Part shown: positions 6,720 through 14,486 of the stretch, in pieces
Layout of the letters: the number at the start of each line of letters is the position of its first letter
Position numbering within the stretch: the stretch's first letter is position 1
Assembly (NCBI GenBank): GCA_023449855.1
Contig: JAEXHR010000100.1
Location: 1-46,467 of the forward strand
DNA: 46,467 nucleotides
Source of the DNA: Pseudomonadota bacterium
GTDB lineage: Bacteria; Pseudomonadota; Alphaproteobacteria; Rhizobiales; Xanthobacteraceae
Reading direction: 5' to 3'
Program-made: the position numbers and the translations under genes
Notes under the pieces: model-generated
The model's database searches: none
What the model was told of the DNA's origin: nothing
What the model saw: the letters and a program-made list of their open reading frames with translations, nothing else

Positions 6720-8208
6720 GTCTGAAGCCCTTCATCTGGAAGAGGTTGAAGCAGCAGCGATCACGGAGTCACTCGCGCGCGGCGCAAGCCGGGAGCGGCT
6801 TCTTGAAATCTTGCTTGAAGTCCGTGACGTCAAGGGCGGCCTCGGCATTTCGGAGCAGGGACTGCTTCGTGTCGCGGAGCGTCTCCGCCTGTTTCCATCC
6901 GAAGCCTATGAAGTGGCGACGGCCTTTCCGGCTGTGAACTATATGGCTTCCGTTCCTTATGCGCTTCATGCGTGCGGCGATCTTGTTTGTTCACTGCTGC
7001 ATGGAGAAGGTTCGGGGCACGGCGTCTGCCGCAACAGGTGCGATGGAGCAAGGTCCGCGCCAAATCCGCGCAGCTTTTCTGCCTATCGGTTTGCGGGAGG
7101 ATATCAAATACTCGATCGCCTCAGCCGAGATTTGCAGGAGGTGCCGCGCCTCATGGAGAGCATCGCCACATATCGCGCGATCGGCCGGGCTGGCGTCGGC
7201 TTTCCGGTGGTTGAGAAGTGGCGCCAAGTGATGAGACGCGGCGCAGTTCCGGTCGTCATCGTCAACGGCGATGAAGGCGAGCTTGCCGTCTTCAAGGATC
7301 GCTTCATTCTCGAAAACGATCCGCATGGCGTCATTGAAGCCGCGCTCGTCGCGGCGCGGGTGACAGGCGCGGACAAAATCTTTTTCTATATCCGGGACGA
7401 CTACAAGCCCATTCATGTCATTCTGCGGAAGGCCATCGCGGATGTGGTGTCGGCGGGGCTCGCCAGCGGCATCGCCATTGAATTGAGGCGAAGCGGCGGG
7501 GCGTATATTTGCGGTGAAGAAACCGCGCTGATTGCAAGCCTTGAGGGCCGTCCGCCGAGGCCAGCGGAGCGGCCACCGTTTCCGACCACGCGCGGTTATT
7601 TCGGGCGCCCGACGCTCGTGCACAACGTCGAAACGTTCTTCCGGTTGAGGTCTGTCTGGGGCAGTGCGCCGGAGCCCGATCTGCCCGTGTCTGACCTGCT
7701 GGCCGCGGAGGTAACGCTTTTCAGTGTATCGGGGCGGGTCCGGAATCCGGGGCCAAAGCCGGTGCGCGGCCTTTCGCGGCTCATCGATCTTGTAGACATT
7801 GCAGGCGGCTTGACGGAGGGAGTCGAGCTTGGCGGCATGGTGGTAGGCGGGTCTTCTGGAACGTTGCTTCCCGCCGCCGATTGCCGGCGTCCGCTGGACG
7901 AGCTTCTGAGCGGCAGACTGCGGCTCGGCACCGGCGGCATTGTCGTCTTTGGAACTGGCGACGACATGCGGGGCGTTGCCTCGAAGATGGCGGGTTATCT
8001 CGCCCGCGAAAGCTGCGGGCAATGCGGCCCTTGCCGTGTGGGAACGGCCAAGGCCGCGCAAGCTCTCAACGCGCCCGGACGTCTCGATGTGCCGCTTATC
8101 AATGATCTTTCCGTCGTGATGAGCGAAGCATCCATCTGCGCGCTCGGCCGCAATGCGGGCCGGTTCCTGGGCCGCTTGCCTTCTCTTCTGGAGACATGCG
8201 ATTCATGA
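6709..8208 (+). CDS. NAD/FMN-binding iron-sulfur subunit of a formate-dehydrogenase-like enzyme (NuoE-NuoF fusion)
   Basis: 499-residue electron-transfer subunit resembling the beta subunit of NAD-linked formate dehydrogenases. The GTG at 6709 is chosen because GAGAGGA lies 8 bases upstream; it overlaps the ptxA stop. Residues 1-115 resemble NuoE with four cysteines in the order C89-x4-C94 and C107-x3-C111, right for a [2Fe-2S] cluster although the gap between pairs is unusually short. The rest is NuoF-like: FMN/NAD motifs GRAGVGFPVVEKW and NGDEGELAVFKDRFI, then GAYICGEETALIASLEGRP, and near the end the [4Fe-4S] motif ESCGQCGPCRVGT with a later ICALGR cysteine. It would pass electrons from the alpha subunit to NAD+. 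Its coupling to the phosphite transporter rather than to fds accessory genes is the oddity. Confidence 0.88.
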   Translation: MPHESEALHLEEVEAAAITESLARGASRERLLEILLEVRDVKGGLGISEQGLLRVAERLRLFPSEAYEVATAFPAVNYMASVPYALHACGDLVCSLLHGEGSGHGVCRNRCDGARSAPNPRSFSAYRFAGGYQILDRLSRDLQEVPRLMESIATYRAIGRAGVGFPVVEKWRQVMRRGAVPVVIVNGDEGELAVFKDRFILENDPHGVIEAALVAARVTGADKIFFYIRDDYKPIHVILRKAIADVVSAGLASGIAIELRRSGGAYICGEETALIASLEGRPPRPAERPPFPTTRGYFGRPTLVHNVETFFRLRSVWGSAPEPDLPVSDLLAAEVTLFSVSGRVRNPGPKPVRGLSRLIDLVDIAGGLTEGVELGGMVVGGSSGTLLPAADCRRPLDELLSGRLRLGTGGIVVFGTGDDMRGVASKMAGYLARESCGQCGPCRVGTAKAAQALNAPGRLDVPLINDLSVVMSEASICALGRNAGRFLGRLPSLLETCDS

Positions 8209-10937
8209 ACGGCTTCGATATCCATATCGATGGGCAGGCGATCCCCGCGCAGTCCGGTCAGAGTCTACTTCAGGCGGCTACGCAGGGCGGGCTGGATATT
8301 CCCCATTTGTGTGCATCCACCCGCGTGGGCTTTCCCACGATCGGCAGCTGCCGCACATGCCTCGTCGAGGTGGAGGGCGAGGCGGATCTGGTGCCGGCCT
8401 GCCGTTATCCCGCTGCGCCCGGATTGCACATTCGCACCGATACGGAGCGGACTAATCGCGTTCGCCGGCTGGCGACGGAGTTGCTGGCGTCCGAGATGAC
8501 CGGGCAGGCGCGCGCGCGCCAGCCCGACAGTCCGTTTATGTTGCTCCTTGCGCGCAATGGCGCGGATGCCGAACGCTTTGGGAGCAAGCAGGAAACGCAT
8601 GCGCCGGATGCAAGCCATTCCGGGATCGTGTTCGACTCCGACGCTTGCATTCATTGCGGCAGATGCCGGACCGGATGCGGCGATGTCCAGGTCAACGGGG
8701 TTATCGCGCTGGCGGGTCGGGGCAGCGATCTTCATGTGGCCTTCGATAGCGGCGCGGCCATGGGGAAAAGCAATTGCGCATCGTGTGGCGAGTGTGCGCA
8801 GCTTTGTCCAACTGGTGCGTTTTCATTAAAGGCGGCCGTGGAAATCGGCGGGCGTTCTGGCGTTAACTCGTCGGGAGAGACAGTGTGCCCGTTTTGCAGT
8901 GTCGGCTGTCGCGTCACGCTTCACGCCGCCGATAACGGCACCGTTTTCACAGAGGGCGCCGATGGCCCCGCGAACCATGGGCGGCTTTGTGTGAAGGGGC
9001 GGTTCGGCTTTTCCTATCTGCGCCATCCTGACCGGCTGACGGCTCCTCTCATCCGGCGGCCAAATACGCCCAAAGATGCCACACAAACATTGAGCGGCCC
9101 CGAGGCGCTCGCGCTTTTCCGGCTCGCGAGCTGGGACGAAGCGCTCAGCGTGGCGGCTGAGGGCTTCGCCCGCGTGCGAAGCCACCATGGTGGTTCGTCG
9201 CTGGCCGTGCTCGGTTCGGCAAAGGCTTCGAACGAAGATGCCTATCTGCTTCAGAAACTCGGGCGCACTGGCTTCGGCACGTCGCATATCGATCATTGCA
9301 CCCGTCTTTGTGCATCGGTTCCGCCATTGGCCGAGGCGACGGGTCTTGCCGCCGTCACCGCTCCCATTGAGGAGATCGAAAAGGCCGATGTCGTTCTGAT
9401 GGTCGGTTCAAATCCGGATTCGAACCATCCAGTCGCTGCCTCCTTCATGAAGGGCGCGTTGCGGCGCGGGACCAAGCTGATCCTGGTGGACCCGCATATT
9501 CAGGCCCTGTCACGCTTTGCGACCCATCACTTCCGTATCGCTCCCGGAACCGATGTGACGCTGCTTTCAGCGATGACGCGGTTCGTGATTGAAGAAGGGC
9601 TTTACGACCGTAACTTTGTCAATGCACGCGTGGAAGGCTTTGAAGCGCTCCGTGCACGTGTTGAGCCATACACATTGGAATCTGCAGCCCGGGTCTGTCA
9701 GGTGCCGGAAGAAGACATCATCGCAGCAGCGCGGCTGTTCGCCGGGGCCAGTGCCGCCATGACGTTCTGGGGCATGGGCGCTTCCCAGCACACGTTCGGT
9801 GCCGACAACATCCGTTCCGTTATTGCTTTCGCTCTAGTGTGCGGCCAGGTGGGACGGCCTGGAGCGGGACTTCACCCGTTGCGCGGTCAAAACAACGTGC
9901 AAGGCTCCTGCGACGCAGGGCTGTTGCCGAACTATCTTCCGGGCTACCGCGATCTGGAAGACGATACCGAGCGCGCCATCTTTGACGCGCTATGGAATAT
10001 CGATACGCCGTCCAACCTTGGTCTTTCGGTCGTGGAGATGTTTGATTCCGCTCGCGGAGGAAATATCCGGGGGGTATATGTCATGGGCGGGAATCCGGCG
10101 CTCGCCAATCCTGATCTTGCGATGACGCGCGCGGCGCTGGCTGGACTCGATCATCTCGTTGTTCAGGACATTTTCCCGACCGAAACGGCAGCCTTCGCGG
10201 ACGTGATTTTCCCTGCGGCGGCTCTGGCCGAGCGGGAAGGTTCAGTCACCAATACGGATCGCATCGTGCAACACATCGCGGTTGCACTGCCGCCGCCCGG
10301 TGAAGCGCGGCCGGATTGGATGATCGTTCGCGATCTTGCCGTGCGTCTCGGATTGCCGTGGCAGGACGTCACTGTGGGCAGCATCTTCGACGAAATGGCG
10401 AATGTCGTGCCGGTGCTCAAGGGATTTAGCTGGCCGTTTCTCGTCCGGTCTGGACATGCCCGGTATCCGCTGCAAAGTGATGGAGCGAGTGACAGTCTGT
10501 TCAGCGACAGTTTCGCTCATGGCTCGAAAGCCATCATCGTGCCGCTTGATGCGACCGGTGCGGACGAGATACCGGATGCCGACTATCCCTTTATTCTTAT
10601 GACGGGACGGTTGCGCGAGCATTGGCATACGGGCGCCATGACACGTCGCGCGCCCGTGCTGGAAGCCCTGAGCTCGGAGCCGCGCGCCCATCTGCATCCG
10701 GATGACATGGCCCGTCTTGGCGTCAAGGCCGGCGACACGGTTGAGGTGCGGACAAGGCGGGGTGCGGTCTGCCTGATTGTGAAACCGGATGCGACTTTGC
10801 AGCCCGGCGTGATCTGGATGGCGATGTCCTTCTTTGAGGCGGCCGCCAATGAACTGACCATGAATCGTCTTGATCCGACGACGCGTGTGCCGGTGTACAA
10901 ATTCTGCGCGGCAACCGTGGAGCGATGGATGCCATGA
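8205..10937 (+). CDS. Molybdopterin oxidoreductase alpha subunit, formate-dehydrogenase-like with altered active site
   Basis: 910-residue Mo/W-bis-MGD enzyme. The start at 8205 uses an ATGA overlap with the preceding gene; ATG 8196 is possible. Domains in order: [2Fe-2S] ferredoxin (C36, C49, C52, C66); two [4Fe-4S] motifs, CIHCGRCRTGC and CASCGECAQLC; the CPFCSVGC...CVKG cluster of the catalytic domain; molybdopterin-binding core; and C-terminal MopB domain (HWHTGAMTRRAPVLEAL). Two departures stand out. The active-site loop reads DHCTRLCASVPP, so the cysteine that ligates the metal (C369) is followed by Ala instead of the catalytic His found in formate dehydrogenases, while the substrate-binding Arg of LRGQNNVQG (R560) is kept. 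The His-Cys3 cluster motif normally present between the ferredoxin domains is missing. The substrate may therefore not be formate; operon context points to a reduced phosphorus oxyanion (inference). Confidence 0.9.
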   Translation: MNGFDIHIDGQAIPAQSGQSLLQAATQGGLDIPHLCASTRVGFPTIGSCRTCLVEVEGEADLVPACRYPAAPGLHIRTDTERTNRVRRLATELLASEMTGQARARQPDSPFMLLLARNGADAERFGSKQETHAPDASHSGIVFDSDACIHCGRCRTGCGDVQVNGVIALAGRGSDLHVAFDSGAAMGKSNCASCGECAQLCPTGAFSLKAAVEIGGRSGVNSSGETVCPFCSVGCRVTLHAADNGTVFTEGADGPANHGRLCVKGRFGFSYLRHPDRLTAPLIRRPNTPKDATQTLSGPEALALFRLASWDEALSVAAEGFARVRSHHGGSSLAVLGSAKASNEDAYLLQKLGRTGFGTSHIDHCTRLCASVPPLAEATGLAAVTAPIEEIEKADVVLMVGSNPDSNHPVAASFMKGALRRGTKLILVDPHIQALSRFATHHFRIAPGTDVTLLSAMTRFVIEEGLYDRNFVNARVEGFEALRARVEPYTLESAARVCQVPEEDIIAAARLFAGASAAMTFWGMGASQHTFGADNIRSVIAFALVCGQVGRPGAGLHPLRGQNNVQGSCDAGLLPNYLPGYRDLEDDTERAIFDALWNIDTPSNLGLSVVEMFDSARGGNIRGVYVMGGNPALANPDLAMTRAALAGLDHLVVQDIFPTETAAFADVIFPAAALAEREGSVTNTDRIVQHIAVALPPPGEARPDWMIVRDLAVRLGLPWQDVTVGSIFDEMANVVPVLKGFSWPFLVRSGHARYPLQSDGASDSLFSDSFAHGSKAIIVPLDATGADEIPDADYPFILMTGRLREHWHTGAMTRRAPVLEALSSEPRAHLHPDDMARLGVKAGDTVEVRTRRGAVCLIVKPDATLQPGVIWMAMSFFEAAANELTMNRLDPTTRVPVYKFCAATVERWMP

Positions 10938-11131
10938 GCCGCGGCGACGCTCTGGTCGTGAGCGGTCTTGTTGCCACGCCGCTGCCGGCCGACATTCAGA
11001 CCTACACGATCTATACGATCGGAACTGCCGCAAGCAGCAAAGACATCGCAGCCACAAAAGATCTTATCGCCTATCTTTCTTCGCCAGCGTTGAAACAGGC
11101 GTGGGCTGCCCAAGGTTTCGGAACACGATAG
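10934..11131 (+). pseudogene. C-terminal fragment of a molybdate-type binding protein
   Basis: 65 codons starting with an ATGA overlap with the alpha subunit gene. The sequence VVSGLVATPLPADIQTYTIY, then KDLIAYLSSPALKQAWAAQG, is like the last part of ModA-like periplasmic binding proteins, where full proteins have about 250 residues. The N-terminal two thirds are missing, so it is probably a remnant left by a deletion whose breakpoint lies at the operon end. If the ancestral operon encoded an oxyanion-binding protein here, it may have served metal supply to the molybdoenzyme (inference). Confidence 0.55.
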
Positions 11132-11158
11132 AGCTTGCTTCGCCGGGGCTGGTGACGC

Positions 11159-11480
11159 GTGGCAGCCGCGGGTCTGCCTGAAGGCTCTGGACAAAACGAG
11201 CGTCTGCCGATCGGTGGAGTCTACAACGGCACCAAGGCCTTCATCGATTCCTTCTCCTTCGCGCTGCGCAACGAGCTGAAGGATACCGGTGGCGTGACCG
11301 TGACCTGCCTGATGCCGGGCGCAACCGAGACCCGTTTGTTCGAGCGGGCCGACCTGCTCGACACCCAGATCGGCTAGGCCGAGAAGGACGACCCTGCCGA
11401 GGCCGCGCAGATCGGCTTCGACGCGATGGTGGAGGCGAAGGCGACGTGGTCAAGCGGTGGAGCTAACCTCGCTTCTTCGT
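11159..11480 (+). pseudogene. Short-chain dehydrogenase/reductase fragment
   Basis: The frame reads GVYNGTKAFIDSFSFALRNE, then VTVTCLMPGATETRLFERAD, the catalytic Tyr-x3-Lys helix and the following PGxxxT loop of an SDR. A TAG at 11375-11377 interrupts where the family has an ordinary codon; the homologous text continues after it (AEKDDPAEAAQIGFDAMVE) and then shifts frame. The Rossmann N-terminal half is absent. This is a dead fragment, not part of the phosphite operon. Confidence 0.7.
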
Positions 11481-11607
11481 ATCGGCGGGATGCCGTGATC
11501 CTCTGCCGGCGGCAGCGGCGCGATGGGGGCCGTTGAGGACGTTGCCGTCTGGCGCGAAATGCGACCCGTGGCAGGGCCCGCCCCCAGCAGCGTTCGAAGG
11601 AATTCCA

Positions 11608-11664
11608 TTATATCACGATTTCAAACACATAAGTGTTCGCAGTTTTGTCCTGAATGGCGCGCCA
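11608..11664 (-). repeat. Short peptide-coding repeat, copy 1
   Basis: On the minus strand this reads WRAIQDKTANTYVFEIVI and stops. A second copy at about 30190-30249 reads WRAVLDKSANAYVIESAI. The DNA of the two matches at roughly 36 of 46 positions, including an identical stretch around GGCGCGCCA. I do not know the family; both look like remnants or small conserved peptides. Confidence 0.45.
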
Positions 11665-11687
11665 CACCCTAATTTCATTGAAGAATT

Positions 11688-11749
11688 CCGGTTTTTAGGA
11701 CCGTCTCGAACGAGGCGTTAGGACCGGTTTTTAGGACCGTTTTCGAACG
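11688..11749. repeat. Tandem direct repeat (two units)
   Basis: The unit CCGGTTTTTAGGACCGT followed by TCGAACG occurs at 11688-11712 and again at 11724-11749, with one extra base in the second. The spacing of 36 bases and the palindromic CGTTCGA-like ends could be a recombinase or element-end site. No function is assigned. Confidence 0.6.
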
Positions 11750-12138
11750 CTCCGAATCCGACCGGGAAGGACGGTCTTCAAGAACGTGCCGTTCAAGGTC
11801 GGGATGACGATGTTGTTGATGTTGTCCCGGTCGAGGCCATAATCAACGAGCGATGATGCGCGCCAATCGTTGGCGCGACGGTGGGAGAAGGGGCGGGCGC
11901 AAGACCCGAAGCACAGCAGTCGGGACGCTGAGCCTATCGCGTGGGACACTGAGTACAGGTGCGCAATACCGGGCTAAGGATACCCGTGTGATCAACGAGG
12001 GGTAGGTGCTTCGCACCCACCCGCTCGCGCCGGGGAGATCGGGCCGGGCAACTTCGGCCTGCTGCGCGGCCTCGACCCGCCCGCTCCCCCGTCGATGGCT
12101 CTGGCCAGAGATGCGCGCGGAAAATCCCCTACACAGGC

Positions 12139-12169
12139 CGTATTCCCTATAAGACATATAAGGAATACG
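12139..12169. promoter_or_regulatory. 31-bp inverted repeat
   Basis: CGTATTCC (12139-12146) and GGAATACG (12162-12169) form a perfect 8-bp dyad, with a further partial TATA/TATA dyad inside, in AT-rich DNA. It could be an operator or a recombination site of the element. It lies just beyond the end of the minus-strand open frame at 12206-12565. Confidence 0.4.
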
Positions 12170-12205
12170 ACTACTGAAGGGGTTTTTCCCGAGAGAACTC
12201 CCTGA

Positions 12206-12565
12206 TCAGGCCGCGCGCGATTTGGCGCGGCCGGTGGCCTCGTAGCGCTGGTCCGAATCCATGTGCAGGCACAGCCCATACCGGGCGCGACCGAGAACAC
12301 CGGCATGATGATCGAGGAGAACCTTGAGCAGGCGAAGGTTCACCAGCAACGTGTGGCGAGCGTCTCCCCGATGGCGGAAGCCAAGGTTCCGGCCGCAGGT
12401 CTGGTTGAACTCGTCGATGTGACGAAGGCCAACCAGATCGTTGCGGCCCGTCCAGGCATTCAGCGCCTGTAGCTGCTCGTACTCGAACGCCGTCATCCAG
12501 GTCATGGTCTGGAGAATGTCGAGGCCCTTCAGGGCATTCGATCCCCGAGCCCCGACATGGGTCAT
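12206..12565 (-). CDS. Hypothetical protein, possibly degenerate
   Basis: An open frame that reads THVGARGSNALKGLDILQTM, then TWMTAFEYEQLQALNAWTGR, and has a composition like a genuine soluble protein rather than a GC-rich shadow. The protein-like frame extends upstream of the first ATG (SLCAEFRAARPNDSWFIVSN) to a stop near 12671, so the true start may be lost. No family recognised. Probably the C-terminal part of a mobile-element gene. Confidence 0.35.
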   Translation of the reverse strand: MTHVGARGSNALKGLDILQTMTWMTAFEYEQLQALNAWTGRNDLVGLRHIDEFNQTCGRNLGFRHRGDARHTLLVNLRLLKVLLDHHAGVLGRARYGLCLHMDSDQRYEATGRAKSRAA

Positions 12566-12688
12566 GGTGTCGGTCAGCGTCGCGACACGGTTGGAAACGA
12601 TGAACCAGGAGTCGTTGGGACGGGCAGCGCGAAACTCCGCGCAGAGGCTGGCGAGGTTGTCGCCGCGTCATTTGGTCACTGGACTATA

Positions 12689-12707
12689 GATTAGAATAAT
12701 TCTAATC
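12689..12707. promoter_or_regulatory. Iron control element (ICE box, Irr-type) before mbfA
   Basis: GATTAGAATAATTCTAATC is a perfect 9-1-9 palindrome and contains TTAGAA-N3-TTCTAA, the ICE motif bound by the rhizobial iron regulator Irr. It ends 15 bases before the mbfA start, where bound protein would block transcription or initiation. In Bradyrhizobium and Agrobacterium mbfA is known to be repressed by Irr under iron limitation. Confidence 0.75.
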
Positions 12708-12722
12708 AATGCACCGCCTCTC

Positions 12723-13727
12723 ATGCGCTGGTGGATTGTGCCCGCTCTCTTCTCCTTGTTTCGTCCTACACGGCGACGGTTCGATGACCTGAATGCGCAG
12801 GAGGTCCTGTCGCTCGCGATTCTCGCTGAGGAAGAGGACGGACGCATCTACGCTGCCTATGCAGCAAACCTGAGCCAAGAATACCCCGCATCGGCGGCGA
12901 TGTTCGACACCATGGCTGCGGAAGAAAATGAGCATCGGAGCGCCTTGCTGGACCTTTATGTTCGCAAGTTCGGCCCCACGATCATCCCAATTCGCCGGGA
13001 ACATGTTGAAGGGTTCTATGCGCGAAAGCCCCTGTGGCTGGTGAGGTCACTGCCGCTGGAGCGCGCACGCGCCGATGCTGCCGAGATGGAGCGGCAGGCG
13101 GAAGCCTTCTACCGGTTGGCGGCATCGCGCAGCACCGATGCGGAAACGCGCAAGCTACTCGGTGACCTCGCAGCCGCCGAGGCGAAGCACGAGCGCAAGG
13201 CTCTGTCTCTCGAAGGCGAATTGACGACGGGCGGCGAGGGTAAGGCCGAGCAGGATCAGGCCAAGCGCCAGTTCGTGTTGACTTGGGTCCAGCCGGGCCT
13301 CGCTGGGCTCATGGATGGCTCAGTTTCGACCTTGGCACCGATCTTTGCGACAGCGTTCGCCACGCAGAATCCGTGGACGACCTTTCTGATCGGTCTGTCT
13401 GCTTCAGTGGGCGCTGGTATCTCCATGGGCTTCACCGAGGCAGCGCACGATGACGGCAAGCTGTCGGGGCGTGGATCGCCGTGGAAGCGTGGCCTAGCAT
13501 CAGGTGTCATGACGGCGATTGGTGGTTTGGGGCATGCGCTTCCTTACCTCATCCCACATTTCTGGACTGCGACGGCCATCGCGCTCTGCGTTGTCTTCGT
13601 GGAACTCTGGGTAATTGTCTGGATTCAGAACCGATACATGGAGACCCCCATCGGTCGCGCCATGTTCCAGATCATTCTGGGCGGCCTTCTCGTCCTCGCA
13701 ACTGGCATCCTCATCGGCGGCGCGTGA
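12723..13727 (+). CDS. mbfA: Membrane-bound ferritin MbfA (ferritin-like/VIT1 iron exporter)
   Basis: 334-residue fusion of an N-terminal rubrerythrin-like ferritin domain (about 20-165; LAEEEDGRIY, AAEENEHRSALL and AAEAKHERKAL supply the E and ExxH di-iron ligands) and a C-terminal VIT1/CCC1-like membrane domain (about 185-334) with GLMDGSVSTLAPIF and GFTEA. MbfA exports iron across the inner membrane and protects against iron and peroxide stress in rhizobia. The start ATG at 12723 lies close behind a perfect ICE palindrome, which supports Irr control. The next gene (cytochrome b561) follows after 17 bases and is probably cotranscribed. Confidence 0.92.
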   Translation: MRWWIVPALFSLFRPTRRRFDDLNAQEVLSLAILAEEEDGRIYAAYAANLSQEYPASAAMFDTMAAEENEHRSALLDLYVRKFGPTIIPIRREHVEGFYARKPLWLVRSLPLERARADAAEMERQAEAFYRLAASRSTDAETRKLLGDLAAAEAKHERKALSLEGELTTGGEGKAEQDQAKRQFVLTWVQPGLAGLMDGSVSTLAPIFATAFATQNPWTTFLIGLSASVGAGISMGFTEAAHDDGKLSGRGSPWKRGLASGVMTAIGGLGHALPYLIPHFWTATAIALCVVFVELWVIVWIQNRYMETPIGRAMFQIILGGLLVLATGILIGGA

Positions 13728-13744
13728 TAGAAACGAGGACGTTT

Positions 13745-14281
13745 ATGCTGAGTAATCCCGATAGAGACCGGTACGACCGGGCCAGCATCACTTTTCACTG
13801 GCTGACTGCTGTACTTGTGCTGGTGCTCTGGCTCATGGCTCAAAGCGAGGGGCTTTTGCCGCGCGAATGGCGTCACGGGATGTGGTCCATCCACATTGCC
13901 GCTGGAGCAACCCTTGTTCTGATATACTGCGTTCGTCTGCCCTGGCGCATGACATCGGGAGCGCGGCTTGCCTCCGTCAACTCCGGTCTGCTTCGGCTGC
14001 TGGAACATGCCACCCATGGACTGCTCTACGTTCTCCTCGCGGCGACCCTCGCCCTCGGGATCGTCAACGTGGCCGCCAGAGGGTGGGACTTTTTTGGATT
14101 CGTGCAAGTACCGGCTTTTGCACCCGACAATCGTGCTCTCCGCCGCTCCATCAACGGCTGGCATGAACTTGCTGCCAATGTTCTGCTTGGCCTTGCCGCA
14201 TTCCACGCTTTGGCTGCGCTATATCATCAGTTCGTGCGAAAAGATGGCGTGCTTAACCGCATGATCGCGCCGAGGCGGTGA
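13745..14281 (+). CDS. Cytochrome b561 family protein
   Basis: 178-residue four-helix membrane cytochrome b of the bacterial b561 (YodB/CybB) type. Candidate haem-ligand histidines lie in the helices: FHWLTAVL (about 20), MWSIHIAAG (about 50), LEHATHGLLY (about 90) and NGWHELAANVLLGLAAFHAL (about 140-158). Such proteins move electrons between the quinone pool and periplasmic acceptors, often in oxidative-stress contexts. The ATG at 13745 has GAGGA upstream. Placement behind mbfA suggests a joint role in iron or redox homeostasis (inference). Confidence 0.85.
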   Translation: MLSNPDRDRYDRASITFHWLTAVLVLVLWLMAQSEGLLPREWRHGMWSIHIAAGATLVLIYCVRLPWRMTSGARLASVNSGLLRLLEHATHGLLYVLLAATLALGIVNVAARGWDFFGFVQVPAFAPDNRALRRSINGWHELAANVLLGLAAFHALAALYHQFVRKDGVLNRMIAPRR

Positions 14282-14486
14282 ACATCCTCAGCAGGATCGT
14301 TCGCCACACTCCAGAAGTAAGACAGCCTTCATTTGAATTTCGACTTTCCGGCCCTGCCTGCCGTAGACTGGATAAATATTGAAGCGCGCCTCGGCAGGGC
14401 GAAACAGAACATGCTCACCCAAGCGATGAAACTCCGTTGGAGGGAGAAGAAATCGCCGGAGAGAATGGCCACGATCCAGTGGCGAG

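Larger units (their letters stand above)
11481..12688. other. Decayed intergenic region with repeats
   Basis: About 1.2 kb with no intact recognisable gene. It contains a short peptide-coding repeat (11608-11664), a direct DNA repeat (11688-11749), a minus-strand open frame with some protein character (12206-12565) and a palindrome (12139-12169). A minus-strand stretch near 11850-11730 reads LVDYGLDRDNINNIVIPTLN and looks like a fragment of a real protein that I do not recognise. The mixture suggests repeated insertion and deletion. Confidence 0.5.

Noticed and set aside
1827..11131. HtxA-type hypophosphite dioxygenase or C-P lyase genes in the island
   Set aside because: No 2-oxoglutarate dioxygenase motif and no phn lyase genes are present in either strand of the island.
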